Shown: positions 19,471-28,988, counted from the first letter of the stretch. The stretch: DNA of 64,000 nucleotides from Pieris napi (GCF_905475465.1 NC_062251.1:1047001-1111000); one strand, 5' to 3'. The notes: generated by a model not told the origin, from the sequence alone. Translations and numbers: made by a program.

Positions 19471-19790
19471 AGGTCAGTGCAGCTCTAAGTCCAGAAATGG
19501 ACCAAATAAAGAGTCTGATGATAATGATGATAATAAAATAACGTGTAAAGATATGGTATATGGATTTTATCGTGTGTTTATCGAGACTATAGAAATACTA
19601 TCAAATGTAAAATAATTTAAATTTTATTATCGACCACGCCCCATCACTAGACGGCTCTAGAATGAAGGGACAATCCTGTATAATTATCCGGGATCTATTT
19701 ATCGATAATTCGATACTAAAGAGCGTTCATTAGACATTTTCGTCACTCTACCAAATTAGGTACTTTTGTAGTCGTACACAACTGAGTGTT
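19471..19790. other. Intron spacer
   Basis: A GATGATAATGATGATAATAA simple stretch at 19514; otherwise nothing recognised. Confidence 0.4.
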
Positions 19791-20250
19791 TTAAGGCAGT
19801 TTTTGCAACACTATGTGGAACCAGCTGAAGTATTTCCGAACCAATTCAACTTAGGGTCCTTCAATAGATACCAATTCTTAAAAGGCCGGCAACGCACTCG
19901 CGAGCCCTCTGGCTTTGAGAGTGTCCATGGAGGTGAGCCTCCTGCGCGTTTGCCCACTGTTCTAAATACCAATTCTTAAAAGGCCGGCAACGCACTCGCG
20001 AGCCCTCTGGCTTTGAGAGTGTCCATGGAGGTATTACTTAACATCTGATGAGCCTCCTGCCCCGTTTGCCCACTGTTCTATAAATACCAATTCTTAAAAG
20101 GCCGGCAACGCACTCGCGAGCCCTCAGGCTTTGAGAGTGTCCATGGAGGTATCACTTAACATCAGATGAGCCTCCTGCCCGTTTGCCCTCTGTTCTATAA
20201 GTACTAATTATTTAAAGGCCGGCAACGCACTCGCGAGCCCTCTGATAACA
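19791..20250 (+). repeat. LINE-E end plus 4-unit tail array
   Basis: Starts with a broken coding end (ATGTGGAACCAGCTGAAG, CCGAACCAATTCAACTTAGG). Then four tail units follow, each with GGCCGGCAACGCACTCGCGA, CTTTGAGAGTGTCCATGGAG and CATCAGATGAGCCTCCTGCC, spaced about 100-118 bp. The shared GGCTTTGAG variant shows that they arose from one local copy. Confidence 0.9.
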
Positions 20251-20309
20251 CTAAATTTGACATTTAAGCCAATTAACAGAATTAAATAACGTGTATAGGT
20301 TCTATAAAA

Positions 20310-20446
20310 TATCAGTACTACAACCTTTTTAGGTCTGGGCCTCAGATTTGTATCTGTTTCATGATTTGTGACGACGCCATCGTGTTCGGTCTAAGGCAAG
20401 TTTTCCTCACGATGTTTTACTTCTTCACGAATGTTGACACATGGAG
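20310..20446 (-). mobile_element. SINE-B, 3' part of a split copy
   Basis: ACAACCTTTTTAGGTCTGGG to ACGAATGTTGACAC. The rest of the same SINE resumes at 21046-21112 (CATAGACAGTCCATTAGAGC). TTGACAC is present on both sides of the intervening LINE-A insertion and is its likely target duplication. Confidence 0.85.
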
Positions 20447-21052
20447 ATTAAAAAGAGTGGCGGAGAGTTTATTGCCAGTTCTTCTCTTCCGTTCTACGCC
20501 CTTGATTTGAGAACTGGCAGTAAATGTAAAATTAGAAGCATTTAATGTATTTCTTTTGACGTTCATAAGTGTACATTGAGGAATTTCCGACTACGAATTT
20601 CATTAATTGTAATAGAATTATTACTATCATTGTTATCTTTATTATATATTATAATTAATAGTTATATAAAATATAATAGTTAATATAAAATATAATTTAG
20701 TTAAATAACTATTTCTTGAATTAATGAAGATAACAATTTTTTCAAATTTTAAATTACATCTATCGTTTTATTCACACTTGATGATAAATTTCGGGTGTAA
20801 AATGACAAGTTTACTTATTCGACTATGATATACATTTTTCTTCATACATTCACGGAATGACTGGCAGCGCTCGAGATGAGACGGGAGATCGGTCCGGCTC
20901 TCTCTCGTTATACCTGCGATCGCGCTCGTGAGGTTTTGGTGTGACACAAGTTTCTGAACATGTCACCCGACTAAAACGATTTTAAAGACGTTATCACGTC
21001 AAAAAAAATGTACATTGTGTTACCAACATGAATAAATGATTTTTGACTTTTG
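20447..21052 (+). mobile_element. LINE-A tail inserted in SINE-B, itself interrupted
   Basis: GATTAAAAAGAGTGGCGGAG to TTCATAAGTGTACATTG, then a block of other DNA (20579-21007), then TGTACATTGTGTTACCAACA and a GACTTTTGAC end. TGTACATTG is duplicated around the inner insertion. Confidence 0.88.
20579..21007 (-). mobile_element. MITE-ACG with GA3 scrap, inside LINE-A
   Basis: 20590-20660 matches the GA3 interior (AATTTCATTAATTGTAATAG). 20718-21007 is MITE-ACG in minus orientation: TTCACACTTGATGATAAATT, CTGGCAGCGCTCGAGATGAG, CTGCGATCGCGCTCGTGAGG, ending AGACGTTATCACGTC. The usual outer 55 bp of one end is replaced by the GA3 piece. Confidence 0.8.
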
Positions 21053-21112
21053 ACACGCATAGACAGTCCATTAGAGCACGGTTCTACGAGCTCAAGGATG
21101 CACGTAGTCAAC
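21053..21112 (-). mobile_element. SINE-B, head-side part of the split copy
   Basis: ACAGTCCATTAGAGCACGGT..GAGCTCAAGGATGCACG continues the SINE-B interrupted at 20446; its A-box end is worn away. Confidence 0.7.
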
Positions 21113-21257
21113 TCTTTACAATCAAATAAACTATGTTACCCTGCTTTTTCTAAGCTAAAATGAAGCGCCATCTCGCTAATGGTTACGTGCAAAGTGGATA
21201 TAACCGTTCGACTCCTTAATGTAAAATATCTTTTAAAACCTCATATTAAAAGGTTAA

Positions 21258-21720
21258 TTGAAGTCTTTAAGAATTGGAGCTGTGCCCTTTCACCTTTTTA
21301 TTTACATCATAAATGAATTATATATGAATAATAAAATCATAAGAAACCACACAAAAATTAAAGACGTCACAACGAGGGATGGTCATATAATAAGAGGTAT
21401 AGAAAAGTGGAACAAAAAGATCATATATTGGAACCCAAATAAGAGAAGAAAACGAGCTAGACAGTTTCGAAGGTGGGAAGAAGAAATAAACCGTAACTGG
21501 AAAGCACAAGGAAAGCTCAGAACAGAGCAGAGTGGAAAGAAATAGCTCCTCCATTTCTTTCCACTCTGCTCTGTTCTGCCTTTGCCAAAGTTGGGCAAAC
21601 AGATGGGTTTTCGGTGTCACCGACTCACTAGAGACATTAGTTTAAGATTAAAGTTATGTAAAATAAAAGCTTATTATTATTATTATATGACATAATTTCT
21701 TAACCTATATTCCGAATTAT
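21258..21720 (+). pseudogene. RTE-like LINE C-terminus and 3' tail with hairpin
   Basis: The frame reads RGIEKWNKK, KRRKRARQFRRWEEEINR, then AQNRAEWKEI, which resembles the R-R-W-x-D-x-I..W-x-x-x-A-x-x-R-x-x-W block closing RTE polyproteins. At 21508-21580 the sequence folds back on itself (CAGAACAGAGCAGAGTGG and its complement). Then AFAKVGQTDGFSV continues the protein and the 3' UTR ends AAAGC(TTA)n. Confidence 0.75.
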
Positions 21721-21837
21721 GTCAACCGTCACAAACTGCATTTGAATGCTTCGCTTTATTCACTGTAATTTGTGATTTAAATTAAAAGCCAATTTAATAA
21801 AAGAAATTATGGAAAAGAAATTAAAAGTGTCTTTGAT

Positions 21838-21905
21838 AGTGAATCTATCTATATTATCTATCTATATCTATATATGATATATATAATCTATCTATATATG
21901 ATTTT
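21838..21905. repeat. TATC-rich microsatellite
   Basis: Interrupted CTAT/ATAT iterations, for example ATCTATCTATATTATCTAT. Confidence 0.85.
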
Positions 21906-21914
21906 ATTGGAGTT

Positions 21915-22010
21915 TGAATCTTCAAAAAGCAGAAAAATTGGCTAAATTGGGCAGACATCCAGATCCAGATAACATGTCAGTAGAGGTCATTAAGCAAGGG
22001 ACATAGAACG
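21915..22010 (+). pseudogene. RTE-like reverse transcriptase scrap
   Basis: Reads KLAKLGRHPDPDNMSVEVIK and a stop, matching the K-x-G-K-A-P-G-x-D-x-I-x-x-E-x-(I/L)-K block that opens the RT domain of many LINEs. About 30 codons survive. Confidence 0.7.
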
Positions 22011-22068
22011 AAGGAAATCTCTTTTCTTGAAGGACTCTAAGTCGAATTGGTTCGGAAATTTCGAGTTC

Positions 22069-22307
22069 GACGACTCATTGGTCTAGTGGTTAGTACCCCT
22101 GACTGCGAATCCATGCGTCCCGGGTTCGATCCCCGGCTGAGACGAATATCGATGTGATGAGCATTTGGTGTTGTGCTTAGGTCTTGGGTGTTTAAATATG
22201 TATTTATATGTCTATCTATCTATAATATGTATGTATATCCGTTGCCTAGTACACATAACACAAGCTTCACCAGCTTAGCATGGGACTAGGTCAATTGGTG
22301 TGAATTG
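22069..22307 (+). mobile_element. SINE-A
   Basis: Full head (CTCATTGGTCTAGTGGTTAG), B-box GGTTCGATCCCCGGCTGAG, CATCGATGTGATGAGCATTT, (TCTA)n, tail AGGTCAATTGGTGTGAATTG and an A-run. Confidence 0.93.
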
Positions 22308-22317
22308 TCTAAAAAAA

Positions 22318-22800
22318 AAATACTTCATTTGGCAGCTGGTTCCACATAGTGGTGGCAAAAACAGTCTTAAAAAACGCTCTGTTGTGGAACGACGGACATC
22401 AAGGTGAAACGGATGGTATTTTGTATTCTTGACGTCCGATGATGAAACTCAGCTGCTGGTATTAGTGCGAACCACTCCTCTGAACACTCTTCATGGTAAA
22501 TGCGGTAGAAGATGCAGAGAGACTCCTCACCTCTACGCTACGTTAAGGGATCAAGCTGCTCGGAAAGTGAATGGTCGTCGACGATTTGTTGAATGAGGAA
22601 ATGTTTGTCCAGGCTTAAAATCCGGATGATCCATGATAGCCGCCCCTGCTGCAAAGCCTATTCAGACTAAAGTAAAAAACCAGCTTCATCTGCCCTTCAG
22701 GCTATTAACCTCTTGACAGCCTCCGAGATCCAAGTCTCGCAGGAGACGCCCTTGTAAAATAGCAAGTGAGTAAAGTCGCGTTCAAAGTTTGTTTAATGAA
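22318..22800 (-). pseudogene. LINE-E reverse transcriptase C-terminal region
   Basis: Minus-strand frames give LCIFYRIYHEECSEEWFALI, PAAEFHHRTSRI and, after a frameshift, YHPFHLDVRRSTTERFLRLF, then the WNQLP region at 22330-22350. Stops and shifts break it at least twice. This is the longest LINE-E coding piece in the window and shows which protein the tail arrays come from. Confidence 0.8.
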
Positions 22801-23064
22801 ACCTGAGCCAATATCAAGTGATTGATAAGCGCCGAAGAGTGATGTTTGAGTGTAAATTAAACTCGAAAATTGTCATTAATTTAGGTGCTTTTTAGATATA
22901 GCTTTACATGGCTGGTTATTTATTATTTTATTTTAGATATTGTTATCTTCTACAAAACCATAGTAAATCATTTTGCTCTATTGTCTATAGTTTCCGCAGC
23001 GTATTCACATTAATACGGCCGTAGCACAATTCTATACTAAGCTTTTCTCGAAATAGACTTTTAA

Positions 23065-23627
23065 TAAAAAAAAATGTGTGCGTGTACTAGGTGTACACAC
23101 GTAAGAAGTGAAACTTCTTTATGACCTTATTTTTCGAAAAATGATCTACTATATGCAACTTTACAGAAATTGGTTAAATAAAGTTAAATTAGATAAAGTT
23201 TAACAAAAGGCTTTTATTATCATAGACATGAATACAAATACAATTATTTCATTATAACTTATTACTGTACTACTATGTAGTACTAAGATTATTACAGAAT
23301 TTCATTAATTGTAATAGAATTATTAGTATTACTATCATTGTTATCATTATTATATATTTTTGTTACTAATGGCTTCGAATCTCTTCGGATCAACCGTGGT
23401 AGGGACAAGAAAAAGATGGCGCGTAACCGAAAAATGTGACAAATGTGTGTAATTTTTTTTCAAACGCCGATAAAGAAGTTTGACTTCAAAAAGCAACATG
23501 GCGCGTAACCTGCTACAAAATTTCTCCCATACGTCGATAAAGAAGTAACGGAAAAATGTGACGCGTAACGCAAAAATGTTACACTAAATTTTTTTCCAAC
23601 CCCGATAAAGAAGTTTCACTTCAAAAA
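23065..23627 (+). mobile_element. GA3 element inserted in satellite
   Basis: GTGCGTGTACTAGGTGTACA, tip AGAAGTGAAACTTCTTTATG, GATCAACCGTGGTAGGGACA, then GTAACGC-rich end and tip AAGAAGTTTCACTTCAAAAA. The right part holds several GTTACGCG-type motifs. Confidence 0.88.
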
Positions 23628-24261
23628 CTTTTTGTAACACATACGGTGTTGTGGACATTTTTGTAGATATTGATGTCCTCTACAATACTGTAGTACATCA
23701 CTTTGCTCTATTGTCAATAGTTTCCGCAGCGTACGCGATTTAGGATTTTTATTGGAATTCACAGTAATACGGCCGTAGCACAATTCTATACTAAGCTTTT
23801 CTAGAAATAGACTTTTAAATATAAAAACTTTTTGTTAGACATATGGTGTCGGGAACTTTTTTGTAGAAATTTATGTCTTCTACAAAACCATAGTACATCA
23901 CTTTGCTCTATTGTCTATAGTTTCCTCAGCGTATTCACATTAATACGGCCGTAGCACAATTATATACTAAGCTTGTCTCGAAATAGACTATTAAATAAAA
24001 AACTTTTTGTTAGACATATGGTGTCGTGGACATTTTTGTAGATATTGATGTCCTCTACAAAACTGTATTACATCACTTTGCTCTATTATCAATAGTTTCT
24101 GTAGCGTACGCGATTTAGGATTTGTATTGGAATTCACATTAATACGGTCCTAGCACAATTCTATACTAAGCTTTCTCGAAATAGACTGAAATATAAAAAC
24201 TTTTTGTTAGACATATGGTGTCTGAGGCTTTTTTGTAGATATTGTCCTTTACAAAACTGTA

Positions 24262-25112
24262 TAGTGCTTTTCATGAAAGAAGTCCCGCGGTGATTTTTGG
24301 AACTAAATTTGACAGATCGGCGATGTTGTCATTCGTCGATGTTATCAAGTGCGTTTGTTGTGGTAGATTTTTGTGAATTTTTAACTAGCTTAGTGCATTT
24401 TGAAGATTGATTACAATGCCAAAAGTTGTAAAATGTTCGGCTCGAGAAATCATATTAAAGGTGAAAGAGTTCTGTGAAGCGGAACATAAGAATCAAGGTG
24501 TTTTAATACCACTAAACAATGTTCGGAAGAGAGTTGGCGCCATAACAGGTACTTTTTAGAGTTGCCATTTAATAATTTTTTGCTGTATTGATGGGACTTT
24601 TATGACATAAATTTGTTTTTGCGACAAAATTGAATAAATACATAACGTGATGAAACTAGGTAACTGAAATTAAAACATATATTACATAAACATTATAAAC
24701 TAAAAGTTACTATTATTTTTAATTGTTCATAATTTAATTGCAGGTGTGTCAAAGAAAACTGTAACAAGAATTACAAACGAAGGTATAACAGCGGCGTGTA
24801 CTTCGAAAAAAAATTGTAATCCAACAATTATGCAATAAAACTCTGAATAAGAAATTGTATTGCTTTTCTTTACCCTATTTTCTCACCTTTTCCCTGTAAG
24901 TAGGTAGAACACCGCTAATATAAGTAAATAAAAATATACTTTTTACATAACAGAAATATGGTTTCATCGAAGTATGCAGAAAATAATATTATTTGATAAA
25001 TTACATCTGCTAAATGTAAATAAAATAGGTAAATTTTTTACTCATAATTGGTAACATTACGTCATGCGATTGCAGCGCCGCGTCTGGGGGACTTCTTTCA
25101 TGAAAAGGACTA
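24262..25112 (+). mobile_element. Tc1/mariner-like element with intact inverted ends
   Basis: Ends TAGTGCTTTTCATGAAAGAA.. and ..TTCTTTCATGAAAAGGACTA form a 25-bp terminal inverted repeat with one mismatch. A TA lies on each side (24260-24261 and 25113-25114), and the flanks rejoin to give the undisturbed satellite unit CTGTA-GTACATCAC. Length is 851 bp. It carries a small spliced gene for an N-terminal DNA-binding domain but no catalytic DDE/D part. Confidence 0.93.
24416..24838 (+). CDS. Spliced 75-residue helix-turn-helix protein of the Tc1-like element
   Basis: ATG at 24416; exon 1 24416-24548, intron 24549-24743 (GTACTTTTTAG ... TTAATTGCAG), exon 2 24744-24838 ending in TAA, with AATAAA overlapping the stop. 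It starts MPKVVKCSAREIILKVKEFC and continues IPLNNVRKRVGAITG. The splice then completes GVSKKTVTRITNEG, the recognition-helix pattern of the HTH that opens Tc1/mariner-type transposases. The frame is intact and phases agree (1/1). Normal transposases of this kind would continue for about 250-300 residues with a DDE/D domain, which is absent. It could be expressed as a stand-alone DNA-binding protein; whether it is transcribed cannot be seen. Confidence 0.75.
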
Positions 25113-25180
25113 TAGTACATCACTTTACTCTATTGTCAATAGTTTTTGCGTATTCAAACCTTTTTCAAACAACAATTTTT

Positions 25181-25565
25181 TTTTTGACGTGATAACGTTT
25201 TTAAAATCGTTTTAGTCGGGTGACATGTTCAGAAACTTGTGTCACACCAAAACCTCACGAGCGCGATCGCAGGTATAACGAGAGAGAGACGGACCGATCT
25301 CCCGTCTCATCTCGAGCGCTGCCAGTCATTCCGTGAATGTATGAAGAAAAATGTATATCATAGTCGAATAAGTAAACTTGTCATTTTACACCCGAAATTT
25401 ATCATCAAAAGTGTGAATAAAACGATAGATGTAATTTAAAATTTGAAAAAATTGTTATCTTCATTAATTCCTTACTTCCCAAAAACTTATATCACCAATA
25501 AGACGTTATCACGTAAACATCTCGATCGTAAACCTACTTTACAAACAACCAATATTTTTTTTATT
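25181..25565 (+). mobile_element. MITE-ACG, full copy
   Basis: TTTTTTGACGTGATAACGTT.. at the left, ATAAGACGTTATCACGTAAA and TTTACAAACAACCAATATTT at the right. The motif ACGTGATAACGTC is inverted between the ends. The interior (CTCACGAGCGCGATCGCAGG, CGCTGCCAGTCATTCC) is nearly identical to 35836 and 61990. It contains an open frame of 66 codons starting MSHQNLTSAIAG. Confidence 0.85.
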
Positions 25566-25644
25566 GAATTTGATAGAATTTAATTTGATATCGTTAATTT
25601 CTGTTAGAATCCCTTCGTATACGACAAGACATTCACAATTGTTT

Positions 25645-25759
25645 TAAATTAAAAATAAAATATATTTATTATGGAATATAAAATACAGGTATCACTTATT
25701 CCACGTCATTAAATTTGAATCTGTAGACATCCCTCATCGGCAAAGAAGACAGAGGGTGT
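25645..25759. repeat. Interspersed repeat, partner of position 1
   Basis: Reverse complement of 1-115 (ATACAGGTATCACTTATTCC, GCAAAGAAGACAGAGGGTG). Confidence 0.8.
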
Positions 25760-26024
25760 AGGAAAGAAAAAGCCGGCGTAAAAAACTCTCGGTACTCTTT
25801 TAAAATAGCAAATCATCAAACAACACTTATTTTAAAATAAATATCGCAAATTGCCTTGTACGAACATCAGCTAACATCAATACAATTTATGAAGATGTAG
25901 ACATCTTCCACCAGAGGGTGGTGATAAAGGTGATGAGGAAATATTTTAAGAAGACTGAAGACTTTGACTTTATTTAGCAGTAACAATTTAGTTTTTCTTT
26001 AAAATATTAAGTTGGTATATTTAA
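25760..26024. other. Intron segment with a possible LINE tail
   Basis: GCCGGCGTAAAAAACTCTCG and GTACTCTTTT at 25773-25803 look like a retroelement tail; the remainder is unassigned. Confidence 0.35.
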
Positions 26025-26690
26025 TTTCCAATTCTTAAAAGGCCGGCAACGCACTCGCGAGCCCTCTGGCATTAAAAGTGTCCATAGGCGGTATCACTTA
26101 ACATCAGATGAGTCTCCGCCCCGTTTACCCCCTGCTCTATAAGTACCAATTTTTAAAAGGCCGGCAACGCACTCGCGAGCCCACCGACATTGAGAGTGTC
26201 TATAGGCGGTATTACATAACATCAGGTGAGCCTCCAGCCAGTTAGCCCTTTGTTCTGTTCCATAAGGACCAATTTTTAAAAGGCCGGCAACGCACTCGCG
26301 AGTCCACCGACATTGAGAGTGTCTATAGGCGGTATTACTTAACATCAGGTGAGCCTCCAGCCAGTTAGCCCTTTGTTCTGTTCCATAAGGACCAATTCTT
26401 AAAAGGCCGGCAACGCACTTGCGAGCCCACCGGCATTAAGAGTGTCTATAGGCGGTATCATGTAACATCAGATGAGCCTTCTGTCCGTTTACCCCCTGTT
26501 CTATAAGTACCAATTTTTAAAAAGCCGGCAACGCACCCGCCAGCCCTTTGACATTGAGTGTCCCTAGCCACTTAACATCAGATGAGCCTTCTCCCCGTTT
26601 ACCCCCTGTTCTATAAGTACCAATTTTGGCATTAAAAGTGCCCATGGGCGGAACCACTTAACATCCGGTAAGCCCTGCCCGTTTGCCCAA
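26025..26690 (+). repeat. LINE-E-tail array, about 120-bp units
   Basis: Five to six units with GGCCGGCAACGCACTCGCGA, GAGAGTGTCTATAGGCGGTA and ACATCAGGTGAGCCTCC. Anchors near 26041, 26160, 26281, 26404 and 26522 give spacing of about 118-123. The last degenerate unit stops only about 15 bases from the donor of exon E3. Confidence 0.92.
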
Positions 26691-26704
26691 ACAAAAAAAC
26701 TTAC

Positions 26705-26863
26705 CTCGTTAAATCTACGAATGAGAGACCGGACGCTGCTCTTCACTGTTGGTGTATGGGTAGCTGGTGAGCGTCTTATCATATGCCGTTCGGTGACTGT
26801 TCCCAGCACACCCTCGCCACCAAGATCCAGGGTCACCTGACGTAGATAATCTATTGGTGGGAC
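26705..26863 (-). CDS. PLCE1-like: PLC-epsilon-like gene, exon E3 (RasGEF N-terminal part)
   Basis: A 159-nt, 53-codon exon (phase 0 both sides) with acceptor TTCTTGTCCCAG before 26863 and donor GTAAGTTTTT after 26705. It encodes VPPIDYLRQVTLDLGGEG, a Thr/Ser/Arg-rich linker (MIRRSPATHTPTVKSS), then VRSLIRRFNE. P-x-D-Y-L followed by a spacer and L-x-x-R-F-N-E is how the PLC epsilon CDC25 domain opens before W-V-T. It joins E2 (LFYQ-VPPIDYL) and E4 (FNE-VSAWVT) without frame change. The exon is wedged between LINE-E-tail sequences on both sides. Confidence 0.9.
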
Positions 26864-26934
26864 CTGGGACAAGAAGAAAGCTCCGTTTAATCCTAATTTA
26901 AATAAGAGATAAGTAGAGTAGTAGTAGTAGTAGT

Positions 26935-27040
26935 ATTCACTTGCGAGCCTTCTGGCATTGTGTGTGTCCATGGGCGGCGGTATCACTTAACATCAGGTGA
27001 GCCTCCTGCCCGAGTGCCTCCTATTACATAAAAAAAAAAA
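26935..27040 (+). mobile_element. LINE-E tail
   Basis: TTGCGAGCCTTCTGGCATTG, TGTCCATGGGCGGCGGTATC, ACATCAGGTGAGCCTCCTGC and an A-run; a single tail unit on the upstream side of exon E3. A short GTA microsatellite precedes it (26912-26935). Confidence 0.85.
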
Positions 27041-27044
27041 AACG

Positions 27045-27860
27045 ACGGGTTGCACTGCAAAACACGGCAGAAGTGAAAACTTGAATATTAACGTTGTGCA
27101 TTTTTGATATTTTGGAATAGTTAGGGATTAATTTTGCACGAATTGCTTTAATTATCAGTATAAAATCGACGGCTCATTGGTCTAGTGGTTAGTACCCCTG
27201 ACTGCGAATCCATGGGTCCCGGGTTCGATCCCCGGCTGAGACAAACATCGATGTGATGAGCATTTGATGTTGTGCTTAGGTCTTGGGTGTTTAAATGTGT
27301 ATTTATATGTCTATCTATCTATAGTATGTATGTTATATCCGTTGCATAGTACCCATAACACAAGCTTCACCAGCTTAGCATGGGACTAGGTCAATTGGTG
27401 TGAATTGTCCAATCATAAAAAAGTACTATCATTTTTGTGGTAGAATACAATATTTATTTATTGCGCTATCGTACACAAACATGACAATTTATATCACATT
27501 AAATACGCCGCGCCAGCTGTCTACTCTCTATCCGTCTTACGAAACCTACACAAAATAATTAAAATTAGTATCAAATAATTTTTATTCGCGTCCGTCTGAC
27601 CAAATCGTTAATAATAAAGCTTTAGACGTTACGCAAAATTAAACCTTGATGTAATGACTTAAGGTCCAATTCCAAGCATCAATGTATCTGAGGAAAGAGA
27701 CAATTAATGAATTAAAACCGTAACAATATAGCACGAAGGTTCATAATCCTTTAAAAAAACATCCGTCTTACGAATTTTTCCTGACGCGAGTTAAAATTTT
27801 TTACCCATTCCAAAAAAAGTGTGCAACGCCGCTAAAGAAGTTTTCACTTCAAAAATTGGA
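27045..27860 (+). mobile_element. GA4 element interrupted by SINE-A
   Basis: Left end CACGGCAGAAGTGAAAACTT and right end CTAAAGAAGTTTTCACTTCA carry the GAAGT-GAAA-ACTTC tip. The interior is 27075-27167 plus 27416-27830 (ATCCGTCTTACGAA blocks twice, at 27529 and 27767). Non-coding. Confidence 0.65.
27168..27415 (+). mobile_element. SINE-A
   Basis: Complete: GGCTCATTGGTCTAGTGGTT, GGTTCGATCCCCGGCTGAGA, (TCTA)n, AGGTCAATTGGTGTGAATTG and a short A-tail. Confidence 0.93.
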
Positions 27861-28380
27861 TCTAAAACTGTTTCCTCCTTTTAAGTGCTGATAGTACAAA
27901 TAAAAGAAAATATGAATGTAGATCAAATCCCTGGAAAACCTACTTGCTGAACATCTAACATTATTCAATTATCTTTCTTACTTTTATCGGCCATTAACCA
28001 CGCGTCGTTGGTTCAAAGATAAAAGAGGAAGTAGTTTTTCTATGGACTTAATTTTTGCCTTCAAAACCCATTAGTTTCTTGTAGTAATTTCGTATAAGAA
28101 AATCCATGCCTATAGAAACATGACTAAGAAAAATATAAAATAAATTGCATTATATTAAAACCCTATAAAAAATAATCATAATGTAAATAAAGTTAATTAA
28201 AAATACAAAGAAGGCGAAAGAGTAATGTTCTTATTCAATTTACCAGAAAGTTTGTCAGTGACATTTCAATTTGTACTTATCTTAGCCACATTAGGGCATA
28301 TATTATTTCTATTATCTTTGAGAGTTTAACAGTTTTTAAATTATAGCAATTTACTTAAAATAATCATAACAGTTTTTTTT
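27861..28380. other. AT-rich intron sequence
   Basis: No repeat or coding match found. 28240-28300 has TGACATTTCAATTTGTAC, which echoes 29260-29290 in reverse. Confidence 0.45.
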
Positions 28381-28588
28381 ATGGCTCTGGCACGATTTGT
28401 GCATTAGCCAGCGTCAAGTATAGGATTTTTTATAATTCGTGCTTGTCTTTAGAAATTCGACCGTGCCCTCCATGTACGGTTTAGGCACTCGCCCGCTACC
28501 GCACAACCCTCCCAAAGGCCGAGAACAAATTTTAAATTAAATTAAAACTTGCCCTCGAACCGGGAATCGAACCCGGTACCCCTCACCT
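28381..28588 (-). mobile_element. SINE-C, head-truncated
   Basis: CTAATGCACAAATCGTGCCA end (minus strand), GGCCTTTGGGAGGGTTGTGC, GGGCAAGTTTTAATTTAATT and GGTTCGATTCCCGGTTCGAG. The A-box part beyond GTGAGG is missing. Confidence 0.85.
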
Positions 28589-28654
28589 AAATCGTAACAT
28601 CATTCATTAAACATAAAACAAAATGGCGTAAATGTTTTTTACGAATGTATTGTC

Positions 28655-28745
28655 CTTATCTGTCATTATCACCGAAATCGCGGTTTGACAATGACATATT
28701 TGAATTTGTACTAATCTGTGGCCGCTCCATCTTTGGCGCCATCAG
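28655..28745. repeat. Inverted-repeat arm, partner at 29650-29755
   Basis: CTGTCATTATC.., GCGGTTTGACAATGACATAT, TCTGTGGCCGCTCCAT is the imperfect reverse complement of 29650-29755. A third weaker version is at 29217-29295 (GGCGCCAAATATGGCGTGAC). Confidence 0.7.
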
Positions 28746-28747
28746 CT

Positions 28748-28988
28748 TCAGCATGGGATTCTCATCCCTGAGGCCGTACAACCCTGGCCGTGCACCAATG
28801 GATTTTCTATGCATACGCTCGAACGGTGAAGGAAAACATGGTAAGGAAACCGGCTTGTCTTAGACCCGGAAGTGCGTTGTGTATCAAGCACAAGAGTCTG
28901 ATAGTACTGGCCTAATAGATTGACAAATGAAGCTGATACAGAAATCTGAGGCCCAGACCTAAGAAAGTTGTAGAGCCACTGTTTTTTT
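28748..28988 (+). mobile_element. SINE-B
   Basis: GGATTCTCATCCCTGAGGCC, TGCACCAATGGATTTTCTAT, CGAACGGTGAAGGAAAACAT, AAACCGGCTTGTCTTAGACC, then GGCCCAGACCTAAGAAAGTT. The tRNA-like head is missing; it starts at the CATGGGATTCTC position. Confidence 0.85.

Larger units (their letters stand above)
22930..25175 (+). repeat. Dimeric satellite (about 176/198-bp units) with two insertions
   Basis: Units carry AAAACTTTTTGTTAGACATA, TCTACAAAACTGTAGTACAT, CACTTTGCTCTATTGTC and CACAATTCTATACTAAGC. Unit starts at 23624, 23823, 23999 and 24196 give spacings of 199, 176 and 197. Long units carry GCGATTTAGGATTTTTATTG and short ones lack it, so the array alternates. One unit is split by GA3 (23065-23627) and another by the Tc1-like element (24262-25112). 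Confidence 0.9.

Noticed and set aside
24416..24548. Host transcription-factor exon
   Set aside because: The HTH exon lies inside perfect Tc1-type inverted ends with TA duplications, so it belongs to the transposon.
26094..26345. Minus-strand frame with repeated NTAYRHSQCRWARECVAGLLKIG
   Set aside because: The internal repeat follows the array period; antisense to LINE-E tail.
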